Part shown: positions 22,206-32,888 of the stretch, one piece after another | Numbering within the stretch: position 1 is the first letter of the stretch | How the letters are laid out: each line of letters opens with the position of its first letter | Assembly (NCBI GenBank): GCA_021613375.1 | Contig: CM038716.1 | Span: 11,554,274 to 11,618,273, forward strand | From: Megaleporinus macrocephalus | Taxonomy: Eukaryota; Chordata; Actinopteri; Characiformes; Anostomidae | DNA: 64,000 nt | Direction: 5' to 3' | Translations under genes and position numbers: made by a program | Notes under the pieces: generated by a model | Told to the model about the DNA's origin: nothing | Database searches by the model: none | Seen by the model: the letters and a program-made list of their open reading frames with translations, nothing else

Positions 22206-22804
22206 TTGTGGCAAATAAATACCTAATTTCAATACTAGAATTTTTTACTGCCAGAGTTTTGCTGGAAACCTTCTTATCCACATGATCTGACCAAGCTGAC
22301 CATTGACCAGCATGAGAAGAAGTCTCGTTTCTCCTAACTACTCCACGCTGGCTGCTGTTTCTCTGACGAAGGGGAGATAATGAGAGATGAGCAGGCCGTT
22401 TCAGAACAGCGTGAATCATCATTATATAAAGAGCAGCCCGGCACGCGGGTGCAGGACGGCGTGTTAGGAGCGATAGCTCTGTGTTCAGATAATGCCAGTG
22501 AGACAGATTTTCGTGGGCTCGCAAAAAACAAGAAGGCTTCTTTTGCCTGAGGCGCAGATGTTCCAACCACAGAGCGGCGAGCGCTTGCGAGCAGGCAGCT
22601 GAGTGATGAGGTAAATGTTGACATTTTTCAAATAAATTGATCAGCTTTCTTTTGTGCAGCAGCCGAATGTTCTCCTGCTGAAGCCGGAGGAGGACGCTGG
22701 GCTTTTCTGCTCCTGTCTGGCTATTTTCTGGCTTTTCCTCGACCCGTCCCTCTTTACTGGGACACAATATGTGTGAGACGTCCTTTAGCGCTGCTGATTA
22801 GCGT
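22206..22804. other. Non-repetitive stretch with a minus-strand open frame
   Basis: The minus strand 22189-22767 is open for 192 codons, the longest frame outside tandem repeats and LINEs. It begins MCPSKEGRVEEKPENS, has no recognisable domain, and its stop is supplied by the adjacent 42-bp array. I see no matching splice signals that would make it an exon. Treat it as unproven. Confidence 0.3.
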
Positions 22805-22955
22805 CACAGCTGCGTCTGAGAAGAGACCACCACCCAAATAATATCTGCCCTGTGTTCAGAAACTGAGCAGTGATTAAAGGGTTAAAGGGGGCTGAGAAGT
22901 TGTACAAGCTCAGATAGACTATAGTACATAAATGTAGATCTACATAGTGGACATA
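22805..22955 (+). mobile_element. Element A 3' part running into 42-bp array
   Basis: ACCACCACCCAAATAATATC, AAAGGGTTAAAGGGGGCT and the following ~70 bp match the 3' half of element A. The sequence then passes without a break into the first unit of array 3 (GGTGGGTGTTTCTAATAATG). This is direct evidence that the 42-bp unit is the terminal part of element A. Confidence 0.6.
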
Positions 22956-23226
22956 TGAGGTGGGTGTTTCTAATAATGTGGCTAGTGAGTGGAACTACAA
23001 GGATGGTGTTTCTAATAAAGTGGCCAGTTACTCAAAGCATGAGGTTGGTGTTTCTAATAAAATGGTCCATTAGTGGAACTACAAGGATGGTGTTTCTAAT
23101 AAAGTGTCCAGTTAGTGGAAGTACAAGGATGGTGTTTCTAATAAAGTGTCCAGTTAGTGGAAGTACAAGGAAGGTGTTTCTAATAAAGTGGCCAGTTAGT
23201 GGAAGTACAAGGTAGGTGTTTCTAAT
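22956..23226 (+). repeat. 42-bp minisatellite, array 3
   Basis: Six to seven units with GTTAGTGGAAGTACAAGGAT then GGTGTTTCTAATAAAGTG. Same orientation as array 2 and homologous to it, but with GGAAGTACAAGG in place of AGAAATACAAGG. Confidence 0.93.
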
Positions 23227-24402
23227 CTATTTCTATGTACTTTTCAAAGTTTTGCTTATGTTCTGCCAGCAGCTCCTGTATTTGTCTACATCTGCTTGTG
23301 CCGACCTTGATTCCTGGAAAAAGCTTTAATAAACACACTCGCTGCCTCTGTTCGTCCCCCACCAGCTCGTGAACAGACAGTTTTATGAAGAGTCAAACTC
23401 GCGCAGGAATAAGTTAAACATTCTGGAGGCGCATGTTCGCGCGGCGTTGATTCTGAAGGACGCGTTGACGTCTCGGCGTCCGCTCGCCTTATTGCTGAGC
23501 TGTTTTGTCAAATTAGCGCTGATGTTTTATGGCAGCGTCTCGGAAAACCTGCCTCCAGCTAAAACTCGTAAACTCATAAAAAAAGTGTCATCAATAGTGC
23601 GTTACTTCCCGGCGTACGTCTCGCTTAAAAGCTGAGGCCGAGCTGCTCCGGCGTCTCGGATCAAATGTCAGTGAGCTTTCGGCATCTCGGTTCGATCTGA
23701 TCCGCCCACAAGCGCTGAGACTTCTGGAGTTGGCGCTGAGCGGGGCTATTGAAATTCTGGCTTTCATCGGCTGATTTATCATAGATCCAAGAACCCTTAC
23801 CCTCCAGCACCAAACACAACGCCTGGGCTGGTGAAGGAACCAGAGATGCTCCTCACAAACAGTCCGTTTGTCTATCATAACGAGGATTAATCACTCATCC
23901 CTCACGCCGGTGAGGATTACTCAGCTGTATCAGGAGCTGCCTCGCCTCGTTCCCAGGGAAGGTGATATCTGGAGACTGAGATTGATTGGGTGGGCTCACG
24001 GAGGACTTGAGCTCTTTGTAAATCTCCGGCTTCGGGATACAGTAGGTGACTCACTAGAAGAGAAGGACCTCATTCAGCTTCCTGAAAGAAGATTGTCACA
24101 TGCTAGGAGGGATGGCGCATTGTGGCCTTGGCCTCGTGGCTTTCTTCGCGACTCCAGTTTTCATTGCTGACTAAGATAATGCCACTGAGGTTCCTCTAAT
24201 GACTCTTGACCCCGAATCAAAAGATGCACTTCTATGTACGTGGACTTTCTTTTAGGAAATGAATAATAACCTGCTCAGTTTGCTGGACACCTTACAAACA
24301 ACCAGTGTTTCTTTATGAAGCATGTTCTGCACTTGGTGATGTAATACATGACCTTATTTATTTATTTATATTTACTCGGAAACATGTAAAATAAAATAAA
24401 TT

Positions 24403-24412
<10 letters not shown>
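23227..24412. other. Non-repetitive stretch, no gene recognised
   Basis: About 1.2 kb of unique-looking sequence, CpG-bearing at 23400-23700. Open frames on both strands (23369-23635, 23591-23878, 23868-24170) overlap and have no known domain. It may hold conserved non-coding DNA. Confidence 0.35.

Positions 24413-24487
<75 letters not shown>
24413..24487. repeat. (AT)n microsatellite
   Basis: About 36 uninterrupted AT dinucleotides. Confidence 0.97.
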
Positions 24488-24490
<3 letters not shown>

Positions 24491-24517
24491 GACTGCTCTT
24501 TTATTAAACACAAAAAT

Positions 24518-24915
24518 CCCACTTCTGACACCAATGTAGTATCGCCATAGATTAATAAGAAACAATACACTTTTAACAACTTTTAACAAGTGCTCTTTAT
24601 CCAACACACCAGTAGTGGGCACTGCTGCCCAGAGCTACTCAACAGCCAGGACAGCGGGCAGGTCAAAAACAGCCTTCTACGGTGACGGAACGCACTAGCA
24701 TTGCACATCTACCCCACAAAACACTCTCTTTCAGACCTCAGCTGGGCTTGGATGTCCCCAACAGTTCACAGTTGAGTTCACTGCTTCCCTGTAGTCTGCT
24801 AAGGGGTGAACCCACTTCTGACACCAATGTAGCATCACCATAGAGTAATAAGAAACAATACACTTTAACAAGTGCTCTTTATCAAACACACCAGTAGTGG
24901 ACACTGCTGCCCAGC
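24518..24915 (-). mobile_element. Duplicated LTR ends with tRNA-Leu primer-binding sites
   Basis: CCCACTTCTGACACCA occurs at 24518-24533 and 24811-24826. It equals the 3' end of vertebrate tRNA-Leu plus CCA, so its complement is a reverse-transcription primer-binding site. Each copy is followed by AATGTAGYATCRCCATAG, as expected for the end of an LTR (TG...CA) read on the minus strand. About 100 bp after each site is shared (AAGAAACAATACACTTT, CAAGTGCTCTTTATC, CACACCAGTAGTG). No gag or pol is present. The second copy stops where the 53-bp satellite begins. The tRNA identity is from memory of tRNA-Leu. Confidence 0.6.
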
Positions 24916-27488
24916 AATCGATCAATCAAATCCTCATAGCAATGTTAAACATTAGTACCTGACCTCACTAACACTCAATCAAATCCTCACAGCAATGTTC
25001 AACATCAGTACCTGATTTCACTAAAACTCAATCAAATCCTCAGAGCAATGTTCAACATCAGTACCTGATCTCACTAAAGCTCAATCAAATCCTCACAGCG
25101 ATGTTCAACATCAGTACCTTATCTCGCTAACACTCAATCAAATCCTCACCACAATGTTCAAAATTAGTACCTGACCTCACTAACACTCAATCAAATCTTC
25201 ACAGCAATGTTCCCCATCAGTACCTAACCTCACTAAAGCTCAATCAAATTCTCACAGCAATGTTCCACATCAGTACCTGACCTCACTAACACTCAATCAA
25301 ATCCTCAGAGCAATGTTCCACATCAGTACCAAACCTTACTTACACTCAATCAAATCCTCACAGCAATGTTTAAGATCAGTACCAAACCTTACTAACACTC
25401 AATCAAATCCTCACAGCAATGTTCAAAATTAGTACCTGACCTCACTAACACTCAATCAAATCCTCACAGCAATGTTCAACACCAGTACCTGACCTCACTA
25501 ACACTCAATCAAATCCTCACATCAATGTTCAACATCAGTACCTGACCACACTAACACTCAATCAAATCCTCACAGCAATGTTTAACATCAGTACCAAACC
25601 TCACTAACACTTAATCAGATCCTTACAGCAATGTTTAACATCAGTAGCTGACCTCACTAATGTTCAATCAAATCCTCACAGCATGTTCAACATCAGTACC
25701 TGATTTCACTAAAACTCAATCAAATCCTCACAGCGATGTTCAACATCAGTACCTTATCTCGCTAACACTCAATCAAATCCTCACCACAATGTTCAAAATT
25801 AGTACCTGACCTCACTAACACTCAATCAAATCTTCACAGCAATGTTCCCCATCAGTACCTAACCTCACTAAAGCTCAATCAAATTCTCACAGCAATGTTC
25901 CACATCAGTACCTGACCTCACTAACACTCAATCAAATCCTCAGAGCAATGTTCCACATCAGTACCAAACCTTACTTACACTCAATCAAATCCTCACAGCA
26001 ATGTTTAAGATCAGTACCAAACCTTACTAACACTCAATCAAATCCTCACAGCAATGTTCAAAATTAGTACCTGACCTCACTAACACTCAATCAAATCCTC
26101 ACAGCAATGTTCAACATCAGTACCTGACCTCACTAACACTCAATCAAATCCTCAGAGCAATGTTCCACATCAGTACCAAACCTTACTTACACTCAATCAA
26201 ATCCTCACAGCAATGTTTAAGATCAGTACCAAACCTTACTAACACTCAATCAAATCCTCACAGCAATGTTCAAAATTAGTACCTGACCTCACTAACACTC
26301 AATCAAATCCTCACAGCAATGTTCAACACCAGTACCTGACCTCACTAACACTCAATCAAATCCTCACATCAATGTTCAACATCAGTACCTGACCTCACTA
26401 ACACTCAATCAAATCCTCACAGCAATGTTTAACATCAGTACCAAACCTCACTAACACTTAATCAGATCCTTACAGCAATGTTTAACATCAGTAGCTGACC
26501 TCACTAATGTTCAATCAAATCCTCACAGCATGTTCAACATCAGTACCTGATTTCACTAAAACTCAATCAAATCCTCACAGCGATGTTCAACATCAATACC
26601 TTATCTCACTAACACTCAATCAAATCCTCACCACAATGTTCAACACCAGTACCTGACCTCACTAACACTCAATCAAATCCTCACATCAATGTTCAACATC
26701 AGTACCTGACCACACTAACACTCAATCAAATCCTCACAGCAATGTTTAACATCAGTACCAAACCTCACTAACACTTAATCAGATCCTCACAGCAATGTTT
26801 AACATCAGTACCTGACCTCACTAATGTTCAATCAAATCCTCACAGCATGTTCAACATCAGTACCTGATTTCACTAAAACTCAATCAAATCCTCACAGCAA
26901 TGTTCAACATCAGTACCTGACCTTACTAACACTCAATCAAATCCTCAGAGCAATGTTCCACATCAGTACCTGACCTTACTTACACTCAATCAAATCCTCA
27001 CAGCAATGTTCAACATTAGTACCTGACCTCACTAATACTCAATCAAATCTTTACAGCAATGTTTAACATCAGTACCTCACCTCATTAACGCTCAATCAAA
27101 TCCTCACAGCAATGTTCAACATTAGTACCTAACCTCACAAATACTCAATCAAATCCTTACAGCAATGTTCAACATCAGTACCTGACCTCACTAACACTCA
27201 ATCAAATCCTCAGAGCAATGTTCAACATTAGTACCTGACCTCACTAACACTCAATCAAATCCTTACAGCAATGTTTAACATCAGTACCTGACCTTACTTA
27301 CACTCAATCAAATCCTCACAGCAATGTTCAACATTAGTACCTGACCTTACTTACACTCAATCAAATCCTCACAGCAATGTTCAGGATTATTACCTGACCT
27401 CACTAACACTTAATCAAATCCTCACAGCAATGTTCAAAATTAGTACCTGACCTCACTAACACTCAATCAAATCCTCACAGCAATGTTC
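24916..27488. repeat. 53-bp satellite with higher-order structure
   Basis: About 48 units. Landmarks are ACTCAATCAAATCCTCACAG, CAATGTTCAACATCAGTACC and TGACCTCACTAAC. Diagnostic variants mark larger duplications. The GCGATGTTCAACATC variant recurs at 25098, 25733 and 26580. The first two are 635 bp (12 units) apart, the next two 847 bp (16 units). The shortened CAGCATGTTC unit precedes GATTTCACTAAAACTC at three places (about 25678, 26527, 26844). Confidence 0.95.
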
Positions 27489-27883
27489 CCACAGGGTTTA
27501 TTATAGCACTGATGATCTATTTCTTCTGTTTCTTCTTTTCGTTCCCAGAGCAGTATTAAATGCTCAGGTAGGTCTTTGAGGCAGAGAGTGTAATTTGTTC
27601 TGCTCAGACTGCCAATATTTTTTAAATTTCATATACAAAGGCCGAGGCAGCAGCTCTATTGGCAGCAGCAGCATGTTTAATTTGTTTGTTCCACTCAGGA
27701 ACGATCATTATTCATTCAGGACCTGATATTGATCTCTGATTTTCAGAGGTAGGCCTGTGATCCTGGCTAATAAGCCATGCGATTCAGCTTCAGTCTGCAG
27801 GTATATCTCCATTCCGTGACGCAGTGTGGAATCTCACTGATCGGAATTGGCTGGGAATGCATGGACCCTATCTCTCAGGCATC
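27489..27883. other. Non-repetitive stretch
   Basis: Unique-looking sequence between the satellite and element B copy 2. Two intron-like signals, TTTCGTTCCCAG (27538-27549) and CTCAGGTAGGT (27563-27573), flank a ~20-base segment. Probably chance. Confidence 0.3.
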
Positions 27884-29730
27884 TACACTGTTAACCCATA
27901 ATTAGTTTGTGTGTAAAGAGTTTCTGTACTGATGCTTAAAAACTAAAGTTTTATTTCATTAATTAAAATGTTCTAGTATGTTCTACTATTTTGAAAGAAG
28001 AACTGAGTACACTAATATTTTAAAGTTGAACAAACTTCAAACATCAGGTTTTAGCTTGGACCACGCCCTGTAGCACCTTGCCAGATTCTCATTGGTCAGT
28101 TCAATCAAGACTAGTTTGAGTAAAAGTGGGATTAAGCCAAGTATATACCCTTTTATTTACTTTCTAAGGGGTTGTAAGCTGGTTCTGAGATATATTTTCT
28201 CAGGTTAATGCAGTTTTATGTATTTGATAACTGTTACTCTATAAGCCACTGTGTTTAGCCGCATGCTGTAGCTAGTAAGACTAGCTAGCTGTGCTGTGTG
28301 GACGTCGTTCAAAGGTCAAGGTCAGATAGACCCCACTGTGACCGGCAAAGCAGTGACGAAGATCTCCCTGGTTTGACTCTGCTGCTGAGCAAGGAGAGGC
28401 AAGTCTGCTCCCTGTGCCTCGTCTACCCGTTACCTAGCTCTGGTCTCTGCCACCATTGAACTGTAAGTTCACCCTCTCAAGTTCAAGAAGGGGCTAGCCA
28501 CGTAGCCACGCCGCACCCGAGCATTATTTAGGCCTGCAACCTTCTTTATTTTTGAGTGTGCCCGCAGGTCTGTGTGTGTTTAGAGGCCCCTCAATAATTT
28601 GGTTACTGATTCTTAAAATTCAGAGTTTACGAGTATGTATCTATGTTTTTTTGTACTAAGGGACTGAATTTCTGTTTATTAATTTTATTTACGAGTTGGG
28701 CATTAACGTGTGTGTTCAGTCGTGGTTTGTATTTTGGGACTGTATATTTTGAGTTTTCATTTATATTGTGTGTGCTAATAATACTGTGATTTATATCTTC
28801 CAGGCTTAGCTTTAAGATATAATATGTTTGTCTAAAATGGAGTAAAGCCAATTAATGATTTAATTTCATAAGTGTGTCTGGTTTAGCTTATTTCTATTAA
28901 GATACTCTAGTACTCGGGTTGAGTAATTCATTTTGTTTTGTTAAAAAAAATCTAAAACAAACTTCTAAAATACGAACCCTAGCCTTTTTTAGAACCTATT
29001 GTTACATAGGGGGCACGGACAGAAACTCTGTAGTGCTGGGATTTCTCTACAGTGGACATTTTCTCCATTGTTTTCTTTTCTTGAAGAACTACAGAGGACT
29101 ACAATTAACCAAGCTGCCATCTTCCCTCTCTTTTTCTCATTCTGGAACTTGGTAAGTTGTTTTCCGTGTTCAAGTGGTGTAAAACTGTTGTTCTGCAGTT
29201 GATGCTAATCTAAAGTTAGAAAATGTAATTTACTGTGTTTTTATCATTTCAATGTGTAAACTGTATTTAAGAATTATTGTAAGATAAACAGTTTTCTAAC
29301 TAGACCAATCAAAACCAGTCATCATCACTACTGAACCCTTCAAGAGTCAGGATCAGCCTAGATGATCCCAGTGATGTAGTTTTAAATAAAATTAAACTAA
29401 ATGTAACTGCTGTCTGTGTTCTTTTGATGTAGGAGAACATCAGCTTTTTATAGAGACTAGTTTTAAATTTTTCACAACTTAATTCTGATTACAGGAAACT
29501 CAATGTTGAGTTGAATTAAATGGTCAGTAGGGTTGATTTTACCAAATATTTTAAGTACAAACAATTTAGATTTCATTGTATTCAACTCAAATGATCACTT
29601 CCAGTCTATTTGATATTTAAGTTGATTTTACTCAAACCATTAGATTTTCTCTCGTTTGAATTACTTCTATATTTTAAGGCAATCACTCAAACTCTTTAAG
29701 TACAATCAACTAATCCAGGTTCAGAGTGTA
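27884..29730 (+). mobile_element. Dispersed element B, copy 2 (with insert)
   Basis: The best-preserved ends of the family: TACACTGTTAACCC at 27884 and CCAGGTTCAGAGTGTA at 29730, imperfect inverted repeats. The inner part matches copies 1, 3 and 4, except that the ~87 bp equivalent to 14914-15000 is replaced by ~900 bp of other sequence (28119-29018). The splice donor GTAAGT (29152) is kept, and the YY1-type site has a C-to-T change (CTGCCATCTT). No 8-bp target duplication is evident. Confidence 0.8.
28119..29018 (+). mobile_element. 0.9-kb insert inside element B copy 2, LTR-like
   Basis: Unrelated to other B copies. It begins TAAAAGTGGGATTAAGCC with TATATA nearby (28141-28146). It contains CTGTAAGTTC (donor-like, 28461-28470) and TATCTTCCAG (acceptor-like, ~28795-28804), and ends GTTACATAGGGGGCACGG. 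The last part is reminiscent of a retroelement LTR end and leader. No coding region and no clear flanking duplication. Alternatives are a captured genomic segment or a rearrangement product. Confidence 0.35.
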
Positions 29731-30354
29731 GAACGTGCAGCATCCAGTAAACGTAAACGTTTCTGTCTTCTTCTTAAATAAACACTGTTTTGGGACTTTG
29801 CAGACAGTTCCAAAATCATTTCAGGCCCAAAAACAACTGTAGGTTTGTTATTATGTCTGCAAAAGACGAGATCAAACAATCCCAGGGTTCTTCCGAAGTC
29901 GCATCACGGGAAATGAAACTCGTGGTGTCGGTTTAGCGATCAAATTAGCTCTCTTCCGTAACGCTAACGAGGCGAAACAAGCTGAATCTGTGTTGTATCT
30001 CATACAGCGTCTCGGAGTTCTGTAAACTCCTTCGTTTGATGCTGTTGTTCAAAGGCCTGACCCTAAGCTAGCTGCCAGTGTGCTCAGATCCAAGGAATCG
30101 GAGCCGTGTGATGTCATCCTGTGCTCTCCAGCGAAGCATCACTAGTTCTACATGTTCGTGAGAGGCTCTGTGAGTGTGTTCCCAGAAGCATCAGTTCTTT
30201 ATATGATACAACAAACCTCAACGTGGTTCACTAAGTGGACGTTTGAAAGGGTCCCAGGAGTCAGCAAAGGTCATACAGAAAACAAGGAGGAGCCCATGTT
30301 TCAACAGGACTTTGGTAATGATAATGTTTTGTAATGTTAATGTTGTGGACTAGG
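29731..30354. other. Non-repetitive stretch, no gene recognised
   Basis: Unique-looking DNA up to the outer hAT element. The 60-codon plus frame 30152-30334 has no known domain. Confidence 0.35.
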
Positions 30355-30362
30355 TTAAAACC

Positions 30363-31998
30363 CAGTGGCGGCTGGTGCAAAGCCAACAAATTAACAAACC
30401 AACAAATTAAAAACAAACAAATATTCAAAGATTAAGAAATAGCACTATTTGAACATGAGTTTTGACCTCCTTTCCTTCTGGCCTCCAAATTTCTCAATTA
30501 CATTCTTGTTGAAATCAGTCATCTCTGTGACTAGTAGAGATGGAAGGATCGATCGGCCATGTATCGGTATCGGCCGATTTTTAATCAAAATATGTGATCA
30601 GTGATCGGCCGATATTTCTCCAATCCCAAGAACCGATCAATGGCGTTAAACAAATGAGCCTAATTTCTGTATTTCCAGCTAGAGTTTCATCCAGGAAGAG
30701 GAGCCCTCCAGCCAGCTCCCTGCAATTCCTATCTGAACCACTAGGTGGAAACACATACCCTTTCATTTTCCACAGACTGACTAAAGCAGCGGCTTTACGG
30801 AAAGAAAACATCGTCTGTCTGGCAGTTTGTTACCGTATGAGACTCAGACTCATCCAGGACAGTTTATAACATCTGTAAAATTAGTAACATCAGCGTCTCT
30901 CACTGGAGAACCAAGACAAAGACATTTAACATACTAATCTGATACACACTTCAGAGACACCACACAGCTGAATACAGTGAGTATCAGTAAACAGCAGAGC
31001 TAGAACACACAGCTAACACTAAACTAATAACCCAGAACACCTACAGACCAGATCTGACCGGTACCAACAGAACAGCAGCAGAAACAGCCAGAGAGCTAAA
31101 GAACCACAGCCAGAGTGATCGAGTTTATAGTTCTAGATAAGCAGAACTAGAATAAGCAGATCCACCTGGATCCACGCTCTGCCGTTCCTAGTAGAGATAC
31201 TTTTCAGATGTGGCTCTTCCAGAGCTTATAGCCCCATATATAGCCCCGCCCTCTATCGGTATTGGCTATCGGCCAATCACGCTGAAAGGTGATCAAAGGC
31301 TCAAAAACGCTGATCTGTCCATCTCTAGTGACTAGTGAACATTTTCCATAAACAGCTGGAGTAGACCCCCAGCACCACAACAGGCTTTGAACTCTTCCTT
31401 GCTGTAGATGGGACTAAGCTCTGTCTTCAGCTTACCTTGACAGATCTCTGGATAGGCTTTTAAGGTGTTGCTCAGTGCATCTTCAGGAAATGCTGTGTTG
31501 TATATTGTTCAAACCCGTTTGTCATAAGAAGAGTTGGATAAGACCCGGCTGTAAGCTCATCCTCGATCACTTGCCTGCTGCTGAATTTGTAAACTGGGAC
31601 GATCTGGTCCAAGCTCCTTCATCTGTTTTTTCTTCAAGTGGACGCTTTATGAAAACATTTTTTGGTAAAGACAATTTTGAGTCGATTCGGGGATTGTCCA
31701 ATGACACAATGTTTAAAAAAAAATAAGCCAGTACCGACACACTACCAATAAGAGTGGGTGTGTCCTGGGCGCAGAGAGCTGTGGAAACTCTGAACCAACC
31801 AATTATAATATATACTCAATATAAGTAATTAAATACAATCATGTATATATTCTTTTAATAAATTCTAACGTGGATATTAGAAACAGTATGACTAAATAAT
31901 GTCCTAATTATTTTGCAGTTTAAAATTAACTCATTTTGATAACTGAACAATTTTAAGGGGGCGACGCCCCAGCGCCCTCTATTGGCCAGCCACCACTG
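30363..31998 (+). mobile_element. Outer hAT-type element, 8-bp target duplication
   Basis: Begins CAGTGGCGGCTGG and ends CCAGCCACCACTG, imperfect terminal inverted repeats of at least 13 bp. It is flanked by the perfect direct repeat TTAAAACC at 30355-30362 and 31999-32006. An 8-bp duplication with a CAGTGGCGG-type end is characteristic of hAT transposons. After subtracting the nested element, about 835 bp remain. That is too short for a transposase, and I find no BED zinc finger or hATC motif, so it is non-autonomous. An 83-codon frame at 31475-31726 is of unknown meaning. Confidence 0.85.
30535..31327 (+). mobile_element. Inner hAT-type element nested in the outer one
   Basis: A 793-bp element beginning TAGAGATGGAAGGATC and ending GATCTGTCCATCTCTA (inverted repeats with a few mismatches), flanked by the perfect 8-bp duplication GTGACTAG at 30527-30534 and 31328-31335. 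Subterminal ATCGGCCGAT-type repeats occur near the left end (GATCGGCCATGTATCGGTAT, ATCGGCCGAT) and again near the right (CTATCGGTATTGGCTATCGG), as expected for transposase binding sites. No transposase is encoded. It inserted after the outer element. Confidence 0.88.
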
Positions 31999-32149
31999 TT
32001 AAAACCTTTAAATCCTGTCTGTCGCTGAACAAACTCCCACTTTTCTGGTCTGAAATGTACAACCAGAGTGTGCTTTAATGAAGGAATCTAGTTTTCATGT
32101 TATTTTCATGATGCAGCAACTTGGGGCTTAAACACATGACCATGAGAAC

Positions 32150-32888
32150 CTGCCTCCCTTGGAATCATGACAGTTTCCCACGTTTTACATTGAGCAAATG
32201 AAGACCCCTGGGAACACAGGGTCCTTGGAACATGGGGCTGTTTCGTTGACATTTCATTGAGGTAATAAAGGTCCCTGGCAATGTAGGCCCTTTGGGAATG
32301 TAGTGCCACGGAAACATAGGTCTGTATTCTACACATTTAAATGAGCAGACACATGGTACTGGGAACATAATATCCTGAGGAATCCATAGAAACATAGAGT
32401 CCTGGGAAGATAGGGACATGGGAACATTACATCCTGGGAACACAGGGCAATGGAAACATATGTATGTATTCTAGACATTAAATGAGCAGAGAAATTGTCC
32501 TGGGAACATAATATCCTATGGAGAACATGGGGAGTCTTGGGAAGATAGGGACATGGGAACATAGGGCACTGGCAAAATGGCATCCTCCAAACATAAGGAC
32601 ATGGGAACATAGCATCCTAGGAACATAGGGCATTAGGAACATGTCCTAGGAACATAGTGCCTTGAAAGCAGGACACTAGCACATAGGACACTGGAAACAT
32701 AGGAATCTGGAAACATAAGACACTGAGATCATAGGGCTGTTTACTAGCTGTTTCTTTAAGCAAATAAAAGATGCTGGGAAAATAGGACTATGGGAATGTA
32801 GTGCCCTTGAAACATAGGCATATACAATCTTGAAAATAGGATAATAGGAATGTAACACTTTCCACAAGACTTTTAAGCAAACAATTAA
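32150..32888. repeat. Degenerate GGGAACATAGG-type repeats
   Basis: Irregularly spaced words such as CCTGGGAACATAATATCC, GGAACATAGGG and GGAAACATAGG. They look like old, shuffled relatives of the 43-bp unit that follows, with no constant period. Confidence 0.7.

Noticed and set aside
20592..22232. 546-codon minus-strand open frame with a 14-residue repeat
   Set aside because: It lies wholly in the 42-bp array (42 = 3 x 14), other frames of the same array are also open, and there is no start context or conserved flank.
22189..22767. 192-codon minus-strand frame as a host gene
   Set aside because: No known domain or splice signals, and the stop is provided by the neighbouring minisatellite. 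Kept only as a note in the features.
24518..24533. tRNA-Leu gene
   Set aside because: Only the 3' acceptor end with a genomically encoded CCA is present. No cloverleaf precedes it, and an LTR primer-binding site explains it better.
24916..27488. Possible CRISPR-like array
   Set aside because: Units are contiguous 53-bp repeats without unique spacers, and the genome context is vertebrate.
27538..27573. Micro-exon flanked by CCCAG and GGTAGGT
   Set aside because: About 20 bases between chance splice-like words. No frame or neighbour exons support it.
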